64,000 nucleotides of DNA from Deinococcus grandis (GCF_001485435.1 NZ_BCMS01000001.1:2117501-2181500), one strand, 5' to 3'. Counted from the first letter of the stretch, positions 30,393 through 41,528 are shown. Made by a program: numbers and translations. The notes: a model not told the origin generated them from the letters alone.

Positions 30393-32177
30393 TTACGCCT
30401 GCGTGGTCGCCTCGTACGCGTCGATCTGGCGGCGGATGACGTTCAGGCTGCCTTCCCAGAAGTCCGGGGCGTGCAGGTCGATGCCGAAGCGCGCGGCGAG
30501 GTCCAGCGGGGTGGCCTGCCCGGTGGCGGCCAGCAGGGCGTCGTAGCGGGCCTGGAAGTCGGTTTCCTGCCCCTGGGCCCGGGCCTGTTCGTACTGGGCG
30601 TAGAGGCCCAGGCCGAACAGCAGCCCGAAGGTGTAGGGGTAGTTGTAGAAGCTGCGGCCGTAGTAGTGCGGCTTGACGGCCCACATGTAGGGGTGGGGGG
30701 TGTTCAGGGCGTCGCCGTACGTGTCGCGTTGCGCCTGGATCATCAGGGTGTTCAGGTCGCAGGGGTTCAGGTCGCCGCCCGCGCGGCGTTCGAAGACGGC
30801 CTTCTCGAACAGGAAGCGGCTGTGGATGTCCACGACGACCTGCGCGTGGCCCATCAGCTGCGTTTCGAGGACGTACAGGCGCTCCGGGCCCTGCGCGCTC
30901 TGCAGCGCGGCGTTCTGGATGATGGTCTCGCAGAAGATGCTGGCGGTCTCCGCGAGGGTCATGGGCGTCTCCTGCTGGAGGGGGTTCAGGCCGCCGAGCT
31001 GCACGTTGTGGTACGCGTGCCCCAGTTCGTGCGCGAGGGTGCTGACCGAGTCGAGGCTGGGGTCGTGGTTCATCAGGATGCGGCTGTCGGCGCCCTGCCA
31101 TTTCATGCAGAACGCGCCGCTGCGTTTGCCGTCGCGGGGTCCGGCGTCGATCCAGCGCTCCCGGAACGCGCGGGCCGCGAAGTCGCCCAGGGCGGGGCTG
31201 TACGCGCGGAACTGGCGTTCCACGAACGCCTCTCCGGCGGCGTAGTCCCAGTGGGTGTCGCTCTGGCCCACCGGGGCGAACAGGTCCCACCAGTCGAGTT
31301 GCGTCTTGCCGAGGTGGCGGGCCTTGGCGCGGAAGTAGCGGCGGAAGTCGGGCAGGGCGCGGATCACGGCGGCCTGCATGGCGTCCAGCGTCTCGCGGTC
31401 GATGCCGTTGCTCAGGAGGCTGGGCGCGACGACGTCCGTGAAGCCGCGCCGCGCGGCGAGGGTCCCCGCCTCGCCCTTGACGCCGTTCATGCAGGCGGCG
31501 AACACGGTCTCCTGGGTCTTCCAGGCAGCCACTTCGGCGTGGTAGGCGTCCTCGCGCACCTGCGCGTCGGGGTCGCTGGCCAGGGCGCGCAGGGCGGTCA
31601 CGGGGAGGACTTGGCCGCGGTACTCGCCGGTCAGGGTGCTGGAGACGTTGCCGTGCAGTTTGCCCCAGCCGCCGCCGCTGGCGGGGTGCAGCCGCGCGGC
31701 GAGGTCCTCCTCGGGCGGGGTCATCTGGTAGCGGGCAAGCTGCGCGGCGCGGCGCAGTCGGTGCTCGTGCGCGCGGGCGACCTCGCTGCTTGCCAACAGG
31801 TGGGTCAGGGCCGCGTCGTCCAGGCCGCCCAGCCACGCGGTCAGGCGCGACCCCAGCGGGCCCAGCGGGAGGCTCAGGGTGGTCAGGGCGGCCATGCGGG
31901 CCTGGGCGGTCTCGTCGCGGCTGTCAGTGGTGACGAAGGCGTACACGAAGGCGCGCACGCGGCCCGCGCGGGTCAGGACCGCGTTCAGGTCGCCCATCAC
32001 CGCGTCCACCGCACCCGGGGTGACGGGCGATCCGGCGCGCACAGCGTGGGCGTCGAACAGGGCCTCCAGGGCCTGCACGTCCTCGCCCAGGGTGCTCAGG
32101 TCGCGCTCCAGCTGCGGGTCGTTCAGGCTGGCGTACAGGTCGTCGGTGCGCCAGCGGGGCATCTCGGTTGTGGTCAC
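30393..32177 (-). CDS. oligoendopeptidase F-like M3 metallopeptidase
   Basis: 594 aa. The zinc site is STLAHELGHAYHN (HExxH) with the third ligand Glu in MTLAETASIFCE. WGKLHGNVSSTLTG and the C-terminal HPYMWAVKPHYYGRSFYNYPYTFGLLFG are characteristic of the PepF clade. It hydrolyses peptides of intermediate length in the cytoplasm. The GTG at 32177 is chosen since TACACT on the minus strand lies 7 nt upstream; the ATG at 32162 is possible. Confidence 0.93.
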   Translation of the reverse strand: MTTTEMPRWRTDDLYASLNDPQLERDLSTLGEDVQALEALFDAHAVRAGSPVTPGAVDAVMGDLNAVLTRAGRVRAFVYAFVTTDSRDETAQARMAALTTLSLPLGPLGSRLTAWLGGLDDAALTHLLASSEVARAHEHRLRRAAQLARYQMTPPEEDLAARLHPASGGGWGKLHGNVSSTLTGEYRGQVLPVTALRALASDPDAQVREDAYHAEVAAWKTQETVFAACMNGVKGEAGTLAARRGFTDVVAPSLLSNGIDRETLDAMQAAVIRALPDFRRYFRAKARHLGKTQLDWWDLFAPVGQSDTHWDYAAGEAFVERQFRAYSPALGDFAARAFRERWIDAGPRDGKRSGAFCMKWQGADSRILMNHDPSLDSVSTLAHELGHAYHNVQLGGLNPLQQETPMTLAETASIFCETIIQNAALQSAQGPERLYVLETQLMGHAQVVVDIHSRFLFEKAVFERRAGGDLNPCDLNTLMIQAQRDTYGDALNTPHPYMWAVKPHYYGRSFYNYPYTFGLLFGLGLYAQYEQARAQGQETDFQARYDALLAATGQATPLDLAARFGIDLHAPDFWEGSLNVIRRQIDAYEATTQA

Positions 32178-32314
32178 GTTCCGGAGTGTACGGCGCCCCC
32201 CTGGCGCGGCGGTAAGCCAATTGGCGCACCGGGAGCGGGCGTGCCATGCTGGTGGGGTCTTCAGTTCGTGATCTGTACAGCGTCGCCGGTGGCGACTGGA
32301 ACAGCGGGGCATTA

Positions 32315-32446
32315 TACGGATTCCGTTTGTTTCGTTAACAGATCGGAAAATCACCGATCTGCCAACTCCACGCCCGGAACCCGTTGTTCTCCTCCTCGCT
32401 CCGCTCGGGTTGAAAGGTTTTGCAAACCTTTCAACCGGAGTCCTTA
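32315..32446 (+). mobile_element. MITE copy 4, upstream of the sugar-binding protein gene
   Basis: 132 bp flanked by TTA on both sides (32312-32314, 32447-32449). Perfect stem TTAACAGATCGG/CCGATCTG region and TTGAAAGGTTTTGCAAACCTTTCAA. It lies 37 nt before the next start codon in the same orientation as copy 5. Confidence 0.92.
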
Positions 32447-32485
32447 TTAGTTGATAAAACAAGTCCACTTTTTCCGGAGGTTCCC

Positions 32486-33721
32486 ATGCGTACCCGACTC
32501 ACCCTGACCGCCACCCTGGCCCTCGCCGCGCTCGGCAGCGTCCACGCCGCCACCACCCTGACCGTGTTCATGGGCAGCCAGCAGCGCCCCGAGATCTTCC
32601 AGCCCATCTTCGACCGCTTCGAGAAGCAGAACCCCAACGTGCGGATCAAGATCGAGACCGGCGGCGCCACCAGCGAAGCGCAGAACCAGTACCTGACCAC
32701 CGTGCTGGCCGCCAAGGACAACACCCTCGACCTCTTCCTGATCGACGTGGTCCGCACCGCCACCTTCGCCGCCGCCGGGTGGGCCGAACCTCTCGACGCG
32801 TACCTGCCCAGCAAGGACACGTACCTGAAAGCCTTCCTGCCCGGCCCGGTCGCCGCCGCCAGCGTGGGCGGCAAGCTGTACGCCATGCCCGCCTTCACCG
32901 ACGCGCAGTTCCTGTACTACCGCAAGGACCTCCTCGAGAAGTACAAGGCCAAGGTCCCCAGGACCTGGGACGAACTCGCCGCGACCGCCGCGCGCATCCA
33001 GAAAGCCGAGGGCGGCACCCTGCAGGGCTTCAACTTCCAGGGCGCGCCCATCGAAGGGACCGTGTGCAACTTCCTGGAGATGACCTGGACCGGCGGCGGC
33101 AGCGTGGGCGACGTCACGGGCCCCGCCGCGAAGCAGGGCCTGGGTTTCCTGGTGAACGCCGTGAAGACCAAGCTGGCTCCCGCCGCCAGCGCCGAGATGA
33201 AGACCGACGACTCCCGCCAGCAGTTCCAGGCCGGGAACGTCCTGTTCGGCCTGAACTGGAGTTACGCCTGGGCGCACTTCCAGGGCAACAGCCCCCAGCC
33301 CACCAGGGTCAAGGGCGACGTGGGCGTCGCCGCGCTGCCCGCCTTCGGGAAGAACGCCAGCGCCACCTGCACCGGCGGCTGGGAATGGGGCCTGAACGCC
33401 TACAGCCGCAACAAGGCAGCGGCCGTGAAACTCCTGCAGTTCATGTCCAGCAACGACGTGCAGCGCGAGATGGCCGTCAAGGGCGCCTACCTGCCCGTCC
33501 GCAAGAGCCTGTACAACGACAAGGCCGTACTGGCCGCCAACCCGCACTTCAAGTCCCTGTACCCCATCGTCACGAAGGCCCGCCCGCGCCCCGTCACGCC
33601 CGCCTACCCGCGCGTCAGCGAGATCATCCGCAACAACGTCTCGGCCGCCGTCGCGGGCAGCAAGAGCGTGGACGCCGCCCTGAACGACATGAAGCGTGAC
33701 CTGGAACCCCTGCTGAAGTGA
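32486..33721 (+). CDS. sugar ABC transporter substrate-binding protein (MalE-like)
   Basis: 411 aa family 1 binding protein with a signal peptide ending ...GSVHA-A (about residue 21). TLTVFMGSQQRPEIFQPIFDRFEKQNPNVRIKIE and YAMPAFTDAQFLYYRKDLLEKY are typical of maltose/trehalose-type binders. SD CGGAGG lies 8 nt before the ATG. Its TGA is the left target duplication of MITE copy 5, so the stop codon was preserved by the insertion. Confidence 0.93.
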   Translation: MRTRLTLTATLALAALGSVHAATTLTVFMGSQQRPEIFQPIFDRFEKQNPNVRIKIETGGATSEAQNQYLTTVLAAKDNTLDLFLIDVVRTATFAAAGWAEPLDAYLPSKDTYLKAFLPGPVAAASVGGKLYAMPAFTDAQFLYYRKDLLEKYKAKVPRTWDELAATAARIQKAEGGTLQGFNFQGAPIEGTVCNFLEMTWTGGGSVGDVTGPAAKQGLGFLVNAVKTKLAPAASAEMKTDDSRQQFQAGNVLFGLNWSYAWAHFQGNSPQPTRVKGDVGVAALPAFGKNASATCTGGWEWGLNAYSRNKAAAVKLLQFMSSNDVQREMAVKGAYLPVRKSLYNDKAVLAANPHFKSLYPIVTKARPRPVTPAYPRVSEIIRNNVSAAVAGSKSVDAALNDMKRDLEPLLK

Positions 33722-33855
33722 TTCGGATTCCGTCTGTTTCATTGACAGATCGGCACTACACCGACCTGTCAACTCCACGCCCGGAATCCTCACCGCTCCT
33801 GCTCGCGTCCGCTCGGATTGAACGGTTGTTACAGACCGTTCAATCGGAGTCCGTA
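33722..33855 (+). mobile_element. MITE copy 5, between sugar-binding protein and permease genes
   Basis: 134 bp flanked by TGA (33719-33721 and 33856-33858). It occupies the whole intergenic gap. Removing it leaves CTGAAGTGACCCC, where the stop TGA and a GTG start overlap as GTGA, the coupling used elsewhere in this operon. Its right end now gives GGAG and ATG for the permease. Confidence 0.93.
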
Positions 33856-34778
33856 TGACCCCACCCCTGAATCCCACTCCCTCCCGCCGGGTTCGCCGTG
33901 AACCCGGCGAGGGCCTGCTGGCCTTCTTCCTGCTGCTCCCGGCGGCCGCGCTGCTGCTGGGCGTGCTGCTGTTCCCCATGCTGACCACCTTCCGCGACAG
34001 CCTGTACCTGAACAAGCTGACCGAACCGTGGCTGACGGGCTTCGTGGGGCTGGGGCAGTACGCGCAGATGCTCGGCGACGCCCGCTTCGGCGCGGCGCTG
34101 CGCAACACGCTGTTCTTCGGCGTGCTGACGGTCGGCGGGTCGTTCCTGGTGGGCGTGCCCATGGCGCTGGCCGCGCACCTGCCCGGCCGCGCGCGGGACG
34201 TGGTCCGCGTGGCCCTGCTGCTGCCGTGGGCGATGCCGCCCGTCATCACGGGCCTGATCTTCGCGTGGCTGTTCAACGCGCAGTACGGCGTGTTCAACGA
34301 CCTGCTCGTGCGCGCGGGCGTCATTCAGGAGCCGCTGCGCTGGCTCAGCACGCCCGGCCTGAGCGTCCTGGCGATGGTCCTCACCATCGTCTGGAAGACG
34401 AGTTCCTTCGTCGCGCTGATCGTCCTGGGCGGCCTGCAGGGCATCCCGAAGGAGATGATCGAGGCGGCGCAGGTGGACGGCGCGACCCCCACCCAGACGT
34501 TCTTCCGGGTGATCCTGCCGCTGCTGGCCCCCAGCCTCGCCGTGGCGTTCATCTTCCGCACCATCAGCGCCGTGCAGGTGTTCGACATCCCCTACACGTT
34601 CATCCAGCAGGCGCCCGCACAGGGGCTTCTGGAGACGCTCGGCGTGTACATCTACCGCACGGGCATCGAATTCCTGGACTTCGGGTACGCCGCCGCGCTC
34701 AGCGTCGCGCTGTTCGCCCTGAGTCTCGCCGTGACCGCCGTGTACGTCCGCTTCGTGCGGGACGGAGGGAACTCGTGA
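33855..34778 (+). CDS. sugar ABC transporter permease (MalF-like)
   Basis: 307 aa with six transmembrane helices. The EAA loop EMIEAAQVDGATPTQTFFRVILPLLAP is intact. The ATG lies at the last base of MITE copy 5, with GGAG 5 nt upstream, both from the element. The stop overlaps the GTG of the next permease gene by 4 nt. Confidence 0.93.
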   Translation: MTPPLNPTPSRRVRREPGEGLLAFFLLLPAAALLLGVLLFPMLTTFRDSLYLNKLTEPWLTGFVGLGQYAQMLGDARFGAALRNTLFFGVLTVGGSFLVGVPMALAAHLPGRARDVVRVALLLPWAMPPVITGLIFAWLFNAQYGVFNDLLVRAGVIQEPLRWLSTPGLSVLAMVLTIVWKTSSFVALIVLGGLQGIPKEMIEAAQVDGATPTQTFFRVILPLLAPSLAVAFIFRTISAVQVFDIPYTFIQQAPAQGLLETLGVYIYRTGIEFLDFGYAAALSVALFALSLAVTAVYVRFVRDGGNS

Positions 34779-35626
34779 GCGGCGACACACCCCCCCGGCG
34801 CCTCACGCCCGCGCAGCGCGCCGGACGCTCCGCTGCGCTGGCCGCGCTGATCGTCGGCGGGTTCTTCCCGTTCATCTGGATGGTCCTGACCAGCCTGAAA
34901 TCCGAGGGGGAACTCCAGAAGTTCCCGGTGCAGTACCTCCCGTCGAAACTGGACTTCAGCAACTACGCCCGCGTGTTCAGCGAGCAGCCGTTCGCGCAGT
35001 TCTTCCTGAACTCCATGACCGTCAGCCTGCTGAGCACCGTGCTGTGCATCGCCGCCGCCGTGCCCGCCGCGTACGCCCTGGCCCGGTTGAACCTGCGCGG
35101 ACGCGGGCTGCTCATGACCGCCGTCGTGACGTTCAGCATGCTCCCGGTCGTCAGCCTGCTCGTGCCCATGTTCCGCCTGATGCGCGGCGCGAACCTGCTG
35201 AACACCTACCCCGCGCTGATCCTCCCCTACGCCGCCCTGAGCCTCCCCATCGGCATCCTGACGCTCGTGGCGTTCTTCAGCGCCATTCCCCGCGACCTCG
35301 AAGCGGCCGCCATGGTGGACGGCACCACCCGCGTCGGTGCCCTCACCCGCGTCGTCCTGCCCCTCTCGACGCCCGGCGTCGTCACCGCCGCGCTGCTGGT
35401 GTTCGTGAACTCCTGGAACGAATTCCTGCTCGCCCTGAGCTTCAACACCAAACTCTCCATGCGCACCGTGTCCGTCGGCGTGACCCTCTACCAGGGCGAA
35501 TTCGCGTTCCCCTGGCCGCTGATCGCCGCCGCCGTCGTCGTCGCCACCGTGCCCCTCGTGCTGCTGATCGCCATCTTCCAGCGCCGCTTCGTCGCGGGCC
35601 TCACCGCCGGCGGCGTCAAAGCGTAG
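34775..35626 (+). CDS. sugar ABC transporter permease (MalG-like)
   Basis: 283 aa, six transmembrane helices, with EAA loop DLEAAAMVDGTTRVGALTRVVLPLSTPG and the MalG-type FVNSWNEFLLAL near the C-terminus. It forms the permease pair with the preceding gene. No MalK/MsmK ATPase gene follows; a shared ATPase elsewhere is implied. Confidence 0.93.
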   Translation: MSGDTPPRRLTPAQRAGRSAALAALIVGGFFPFIWMVLTSLKSEGELQKFPVQYLPSKLDFSNYARVFSEQPFAQFFLNSMTVSLLSTVLCIAAAVPAAYALARLNLRGRGLLMTAVVTFSMLPVVSLLVPMFRLMRGANLLNTYPALILPYAALSLPIGILTLVAFFSAIPRDLEAAAMVDGTTRVGALTRVVLPLSTPGVVTAALLVFVNSWNEFLLALSFNTKLSMRTVSVGVTLYQGEFAFPWPLIAAAVVVATVPLVLLIAIFQRRFVAGLTAGGVKA

Positions 35627-35650
35627 ACGGGTGATGGTTCATGGTCGATG

Positions 35651-35697
35651 GACCCACCCCACTCCCCACTGCCCACAACCCACTGCCCTCCCCTTCA
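35651..35697 (+). repeat. repeat family 2, partial copy
   Basis: GACCCACCCCACTCCCCACT and the following CCCACAACCCACTGCC match the right end of copy 1 (22466-22500). A GGTGATGGTTCATGGTCGATGG stretch precedes it (35630-35651); a related stretch, complementary in sense, occurs at 17240-17271. Confidence 0.65.
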
Positions 35698-35705
35698 GGT
35701 GACCT

Positions 35706-36833
35706 ATGACCAATCCTTCCCAGTCCGAATTTCTGTGGTTTCTTCAGCTGTCGCGTGACGGCGAGTTCATCGGCACGAAGGAGAAACCGCCGCGGAAGCC
35801 GACCCTGGCGTACCTGCAGTCGTTGATCAGCACGGCGGGCGAGGCGGGGTTCGAGGGGCTGCTGACCGCCACGAACTATCACAGTGAGCACGAGAACTAC
35901 ACGGCGGCGGTGGCGGCCCTGGCGCGCAGCGCGCCGACCGATCCGGCGCTGCTGATCGCGGTGCGGCCCGGGATGTTCCACCCGGCGATGTACGCGAAGA
36001 TGCTCGCGACGCTGCAGAACCTCTTCCCGGGGCGGGTGCGGGTGAACATCGTGACCGGCAGCAGTCCCGCCGAGAATGCCATGTACGGCGACCGGGAGGA
36101 TCACGGCAGGCGCTACGAGCGCACGCGGGAGTTCATGCAGATCCTGCGGCAGCTGTGGACGGCGCCGCCGCCGCAGTCGTTCCGCAGTGACCTGTACGCC
36201 TTCGAGAATGCCGTGCTGGACCCGGCGCCCGTGCAGCCGATTCCGCTGTACTTCGGGGGGGCGTCGCCGGTGGCGCAGGGGATCGCGGCGGATCTGGCGG
36301 ACGTGTACCTGATGTGGGGTGAGCGCGAGGACATGCTTCAGGAGCGCCTGAGCCAGATGCGGGCGCTGGAGGCGCAGACGGGCCGCCCGCTGCGCTACGG
36401 GCTGCGCACACACGTGATCGTCCGCGAGACGGAAGCCGAGGCCCGCGAGGCCGCCGAGCGGCTGATCAGCCGCGTGGACCCGGACGTGCGGGCGGCGTTC
36501 GTGGCGAGTCACGCACACGTGGACGGCGTGGGCCAGAAACGCCAGATCGACATGATCAAGGGCCTGGACGCGGACCTGATGGTCGAACCCGGCCTGTGGG
36601 CGGGCGTGGGCATGGCCCGCAGCGGCGTGGGCGTCGCCATCGTCGGCGATCCGCAGCAGGTGGCCGCGAAGATCCGCCGCTACGAGGACATGGGCTTCAG
36701 CTCGTTCATCTTCAGCGGCTACCCGCACCTGGAGGAAGCGCGCCGTTTCGGGGAGCTGGTCATGCCGCTCCTGAAGGGTGGCGCGCGCGAGGAACGCGCG
36801 ATTCACACGGACAAGGTCGCGCCGGTCGCCTGA
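35706..36833 (+). CDS. LLM-class flavin-dependent monooxygenase, SsuD-like
   Basis: 375 aa TIM-barrel FMNH2-dependent monooxygenase. FLWFLQLSRDGEFIGT at the N-terminus, the HPAMYAKMLATLQNLFPGRVRVNIVTGSSPAE core and RYERTREFMQILRQLW are typical of alkanesulfonate monooxygenase relatives. It would release sulfite from organosulfonates with a separate flavin reductase, which is not in the window. SD is weak (TTCAGGTGACCT). Confidence 0.88.
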   Translation: MTNPSQSEFLWFLQLSRDGEFIGTKEKPPRKPTLAYLQSLISTAGEAGFEGLLTATNYHSEHENYTAAVAALARSAPTDPALLIAVRPGMFHPAMYAKMLATLQNLFPGRVRVNIVTGSSPAENAMYGDREDHGRRYERTREFMQILRQLWTAPPPQSFRSDLYAFENAVLDPAPVQPIPLYFGGASPVAQGIAADLADVYLMWGEREDMLQERLSQMRALEAQTGRPLRYGLRTHVIVRETEAEAREAAERLISRVDPDVRAAFVASHAHVDGVGQKRQIDMIKGLDADLMVEPGLWAGVGMARSGVGVAIVGDPQQVAAKIRRYEDMGFSSFIFSGYPHLEEARRFGELVMPLLKGGAREERAIHTDKVAPVA

Positions 36834-36899
36834 CCTGCCCTGCTCCTCCCCCCTTGTGGGGGAGGTCGGGTGGGGGGTGGCGGGCCGCGCCCGCTGGGT

Positions 36900-37574
36900 T
36901 CAGCTGGCGCGCAGGATGATGTGTTCGAGGCGTTCGGCGACGTTCACGAGATGATCGCCGAGGCGTTCGAGGTTGCGGGCCATGCGGCCGGCGGTGAGGG
37001 CGACGTCGGTGTCCTCGGGCCGTTCGAGCAGGCGGGTGAGGCTGGCGCGCTGCATCTGTTCGTACAGCGCGTCCACCTGTTCGAAGTCGAGGCGCATGAC
37101 GTCCCGGGCGGCGGGCAGGTCGCGTTCCGCGAAGGCGTACGAGAGCCGTTCGAGCATCTGCGTCAGGAGCCGCACGAGGGGCAGGGCGTCCTGGAGGGTG
37201 GCGCTGCGGGTGCGGGGCGCGATGGTCTCCAGGTCGCGGGCGACGTTGAAGGCGTAGTCGCCCACGCGTTCGAGGTTCGTCAGACTGCGGAAGACCATCA
37301 GGTGGAATGCGAGGTCGTCCTCGGTCAGCGGGGTGCTGAAGGCCTGGAGGCACAGGTCTTCCAGTTCGCGTTCCAGGGCGTCGGTCTCGGCTTCGAGGCG
37401 TTCGGCGCGGGCGGTGAGCCCGGCGAATTCGGCGCGTTCGTTCGCGTCCCGGACAGCGTCGAGCTGCTCGAGGGTGATGCTGAGCATCCGCAGGAAGCGC
37501 GCGGTGATGGTGGCCACCGGGCCGGTCGCGGGTGCGCTGGTCGGGTGGGGGGTGGGGAGTGCGCCGCCGTCCAT
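36900..37574 (-). CDS. phoU: phosphate signalling/transport accessory protein PhoU
   Basis: 224 aa with two PhoU repeats of three helices, the second marked by ALTAGRMARNLERLGDHLVNVAERLEHI and the first by FRSLTNLERVGDYAFNVARDLE. E/DxxxD-type metal sites are visible in both. It lowers Pho regulon signalling when phosphate is plentiful. The ATG at 37574 is used, with GATACT 7 nt before it; no pst genes are adjacent. Confidence 0.92.
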   Translation of the reverse strand: MDGGALPTPHPTSAPATGPVATITARFLRMLSITLEQLDAVRDANERAEFAGLTARAERLEAETDALERELEDLCLQAFSTPLTEDDLAFHLMVFRSLTNLERVGDYAFNVARDLETIAPRTRSATLQDALPLVRLLTQMLERLSYAFAERDLPAARDVMRLDFEQVDALYEQMQRASLTRLLERPEDTDVALTAGRMARNLERLGDHLVNVAERLEHIILRAS

Positions 37575-37679
37575 GCCGCCCAGTATCCTGCCGCGTTGTG
37601 ATGAGGTGGTCAAGGCGGGCGTGACGGGGCGTTCACCGATGCGGACCTCCCCTGATGGCGGGGGTGGAGGGGCGGGTGC

Positions 37680-37982
37680 TCAGCGGTGGGCGCGGACGGG
37701 TCCCAGGGGCGTGAACCCGGCGTGGGTCAGCGCGGCGCGCAGGTCGTCCGGGGTGGCGGCGTGGTGGGGGCGGGCCTGGATGGTCAGGTCGCCCAGGCTG
37801 GCGACGGGCCAGCTCTGCACCGTCCAGCCGTCGAGCTGCGGGGCGCGTCCACTGGGAGCGATGACTTCCAGGCTGTACAGGGGCAGGCTGTACAGGGGCG
37901 CGGTGGGGTCAGCCTGCCGGGCGAGGGGCTGGAGGTCGGGCGTGAGGGGGAAGCGGGCCGTGGGGCGCAGGGTGGCAGTCAT
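37680..37982 (-). CDS. hypothetical protein
   Basis: 100 aa, unknown family. It starts at an ATG divergent from a LysR gene and holds a tandem LYSLP/LYSLE repeat from a 15-bp direct duplication (CTGTACAGGGGCAGG around 37875). A region WTVQSWPVASLGDLTIQARP may form a small alpha/beta fold. Divergence from a LysR gene suggests it is the regulated target, but nothing proves it. Confidence 0.5.
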   Translation of the reverse strand: MTATLRPTARFPLTPDLQPLARQADPTAPLYSLPLYSLEVIAPSGRAPQLDGWTVQSWPVASLGDLTIQARPHHAATPDDLRAALTHAGFTPLGPVRAHR

Positions 37983-38139
37983 GGGGGGGACCTCGTCGGG
38001 GGCGCGGCCGGGGTGGCCGGTGATGCCTCCAGCGTGCGCCTGTGCAGGGGGACTTGACCATCGGGGGGGACACTGCCGCTGCGCCCTTGCATCGGTTTTC
38101 CCGATGCCTGCCGGGGTGGGCGCGGCCTACACTGGGGGT

Positions 38140-39108
38140 ATGACCTCCGCGCGCCCCACCTCAGTCGGTCTGCCGTCCCTGGCGCAGCTGCGCGCCCTGC
38201 TGGCGGTGGCGGACGCCGGGGGCTTCAGCGAGGCGGCGGCGGAACTGGGCGTGTCGCAGTCCACCCTCAGCGAGGCGATCAGCAAACTGGAGGCGCTGGC
38301 GGGGCGGCCCCTGCTGCGCCGGGGACGCACCGGCACGGTCCCCACCCCGGCGGGCGAGCGGATGCTGGTCCACGCGCGCGCGGCGGTGCAGGCGGCAGGC
38401 GACGCGCTGCTGGCCGCGCAGGAGGACACGCAGCTGCGCGGCGTGCTGCGGGTGGCGTCGTTCCGCTCGACCGCCACGCACCTGCTGCCGCCCGCGCTGG
38501 CGGCGTTCCGGGCGCAGCATCCGGGCGTGACGGTGCGCCTGCTGGACGGTGAGACGGGGAGCGGCGGTCAGGAACTCGTGCGGCGCGGTCAGGCGGACGC
38601 CGCCATCGTGATCGAGGAGAACTGGGGCGACCTGCGCCTGACCCCGCTCGTCATGGACGAGTACCTGTTCGTGGCGCCCGCGCGGCGCGGCTCGCACCCG
38701 GTCACGCCGGACGACCTGGGGGGACCACTGCTGCTGGCCCCGGGGCCGAATTCCTGCAACCTGCGCGTGATGGGATACCTGCGCCGCTGCGGCGTGCAGC
38801 CGGAACGCGTGACCGAGATCGGCGAGGACAGCGTGATCCTGGGCATGGTCGCGCACGGGCTGGGCGTCAGCGTGATGCCCCGCCTGGCGCTGGAGCCGCT
38901 GCCCGAGGGGCTGGTGGCCCTGCCCCTGCCCGAGCGGCTGATGCGGCCGCTGGCGCTGGCGACCCTGCCGCACCGCGCGAACCTGCCGGTGATCCGGGCG
39001 TTCACGGAGACTCTACTGGGCGCGCTGCTCGCGGCGCTGCACCGGCCCCACGCGCCCGCGCCGGACCCGGCGGCCGCGTTGCCGGGCGGGGCTTCTCTGC
39101 TACATTGA
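38140..39108 (+). CDS. LysR family transcriptional regulator
   Basis: 322 aa. The winged helix (LAQLRALLAVADAGGFSEAAAELGVSQSTLSEAISKLEALAGRPLLRR) is textbook, and the effector domain follows (LRGVLRVASFRSTATHLLPPALAAF). TACACT (38128-38133) lies 6 nt before the ATG. Its last codons overlap the promoter of the cysS leader: the -10 TACATT (39101-39106) is inside the gene. The regulator may control the divergent hypothetical gene; the ligand is unknown. Confidence 0.92.
   Translation: MTSARPTSVGLPSLAQLRALLAVADAGGFSEAAAELGVSQSTLSEAISKLEALAGRPLLRRGRTGTVPTPAGERMLVHARAAVQAAGDALLAAQEDTQLRGVLRVASFRSTATHLLPPALAAFRAQHPGVTVRLLDGETGSGGQELVRRGQADAAIVIEENWGDLRLTPLVMDEYLFVAPARRGSHPVTPDDLGGPLLLAPGPNSCNLRVMGYLRRCGVQPERVTEIGEDSVILGMVAHGLGVSVMPRLALEPLPEGLVALPLPERLMRPLALATLPHRANLPVIRAFTETLLGALLAALHRPHAPAPDPAAALPGGASLLH
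39079..39106 (+). promoter_or_regulatory. promoter of the cysS leader transcript
   Basis: -35 TTGCCG (39079-39084), 16-bp spacer, -10 TACATT (39101-39106). Start of transcription would be at or near the leader ATG at 39113. Confidence 0.65.
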
Positions 39109-39112
39109 ACGT

Positions 39113-39139
39113 ATGACGACCCTGTGTTGCCTCCGCTAG
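39113..39139 (+). CDS. cysS leader peptide MTTLCCLR
   Basis: Eight codons then TAG. Codons 5 and 6 are adjacent Cys codons (TGT TGC) in a genome where cysteine is rare. The ATG is 6 nt after the -10 box, so the message is leaderless. A 10-nt palindrome CCGCTAGCGG spans the stop codon, and an intrinsic terminator follows 27 nt later, before cysS. The arrangement matches amino-acid leader-peptide attenuation: slow reading of Cys codons when Cys-tRNA is short would let an antiterminator form. Confidence 0.65.
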   Translation: MTTLCCLR

Positions 39140-39165
39140 CGGCCCACGCGCAGCCCAGCGTCCGT

Positions 39166-39200
39166 GACCGCGCCCCTGATCTGTGTGGCGCGGTCTTTTT
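39166..39200 (+). terminator. candidate attenuator terminator before cysS
   Basis: GACCGCGCC pairs perfectly with GGCGCGGTC over a 12-nt loop, followed by TTTTTATT. It lies within the leader of cysS, 26 nt before the coding start. Confidence 0.85.
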
Positions 39201-39225
39201 ATTGCCTACTGAACGAGGAGACATC

Positions 39226-40704
<1,479 letters not shown>

Positions 40705-40826
40705 CCGCACGGTCATTCCTGAAGGGACCGCTCAGCGCATGAGCCGGCTATGACAGAACCCCCCCATCCGGGCTGACCCGACTGTCAGGAATCTGCAAGC
40801 CTGCTCCCGTACCATGAAAGGCGAGC

Positions 40827-40896
40827 GGTGACCAACACCACCCTCATCCTTCCCTCCGACGGGCACGCCACCTCCCCCCCTGGGCGTGCCCTTCTT
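40827..40896 (+). other. small leaderless frame and hairpin upstream of the DUF697-like gene
   Basis: GTGACCAACACC opens a 29-codon frame (VTNTTLILPSDGHATSPPGR...). It is followed inside by GGGCACGCC/GGCGTGCCC (40861-40891) and TTCTTC, an intrinsic-terminator shape. TACCAT lies upstream at 40808-40813. It could be the cysS terminator, a leader or an sRNA; I cannot decide. Confidence 0.35.
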
Positions 40897-40973
40897 CATG
40901 CCGCTCCCGGAAGGTAAACCCGCACCCAGCCTGCCCTCACCCGCCCGCAGGGGCGAGCGGTACACTCCGGATC

Positions 40974-41528
<555 letters not shown>

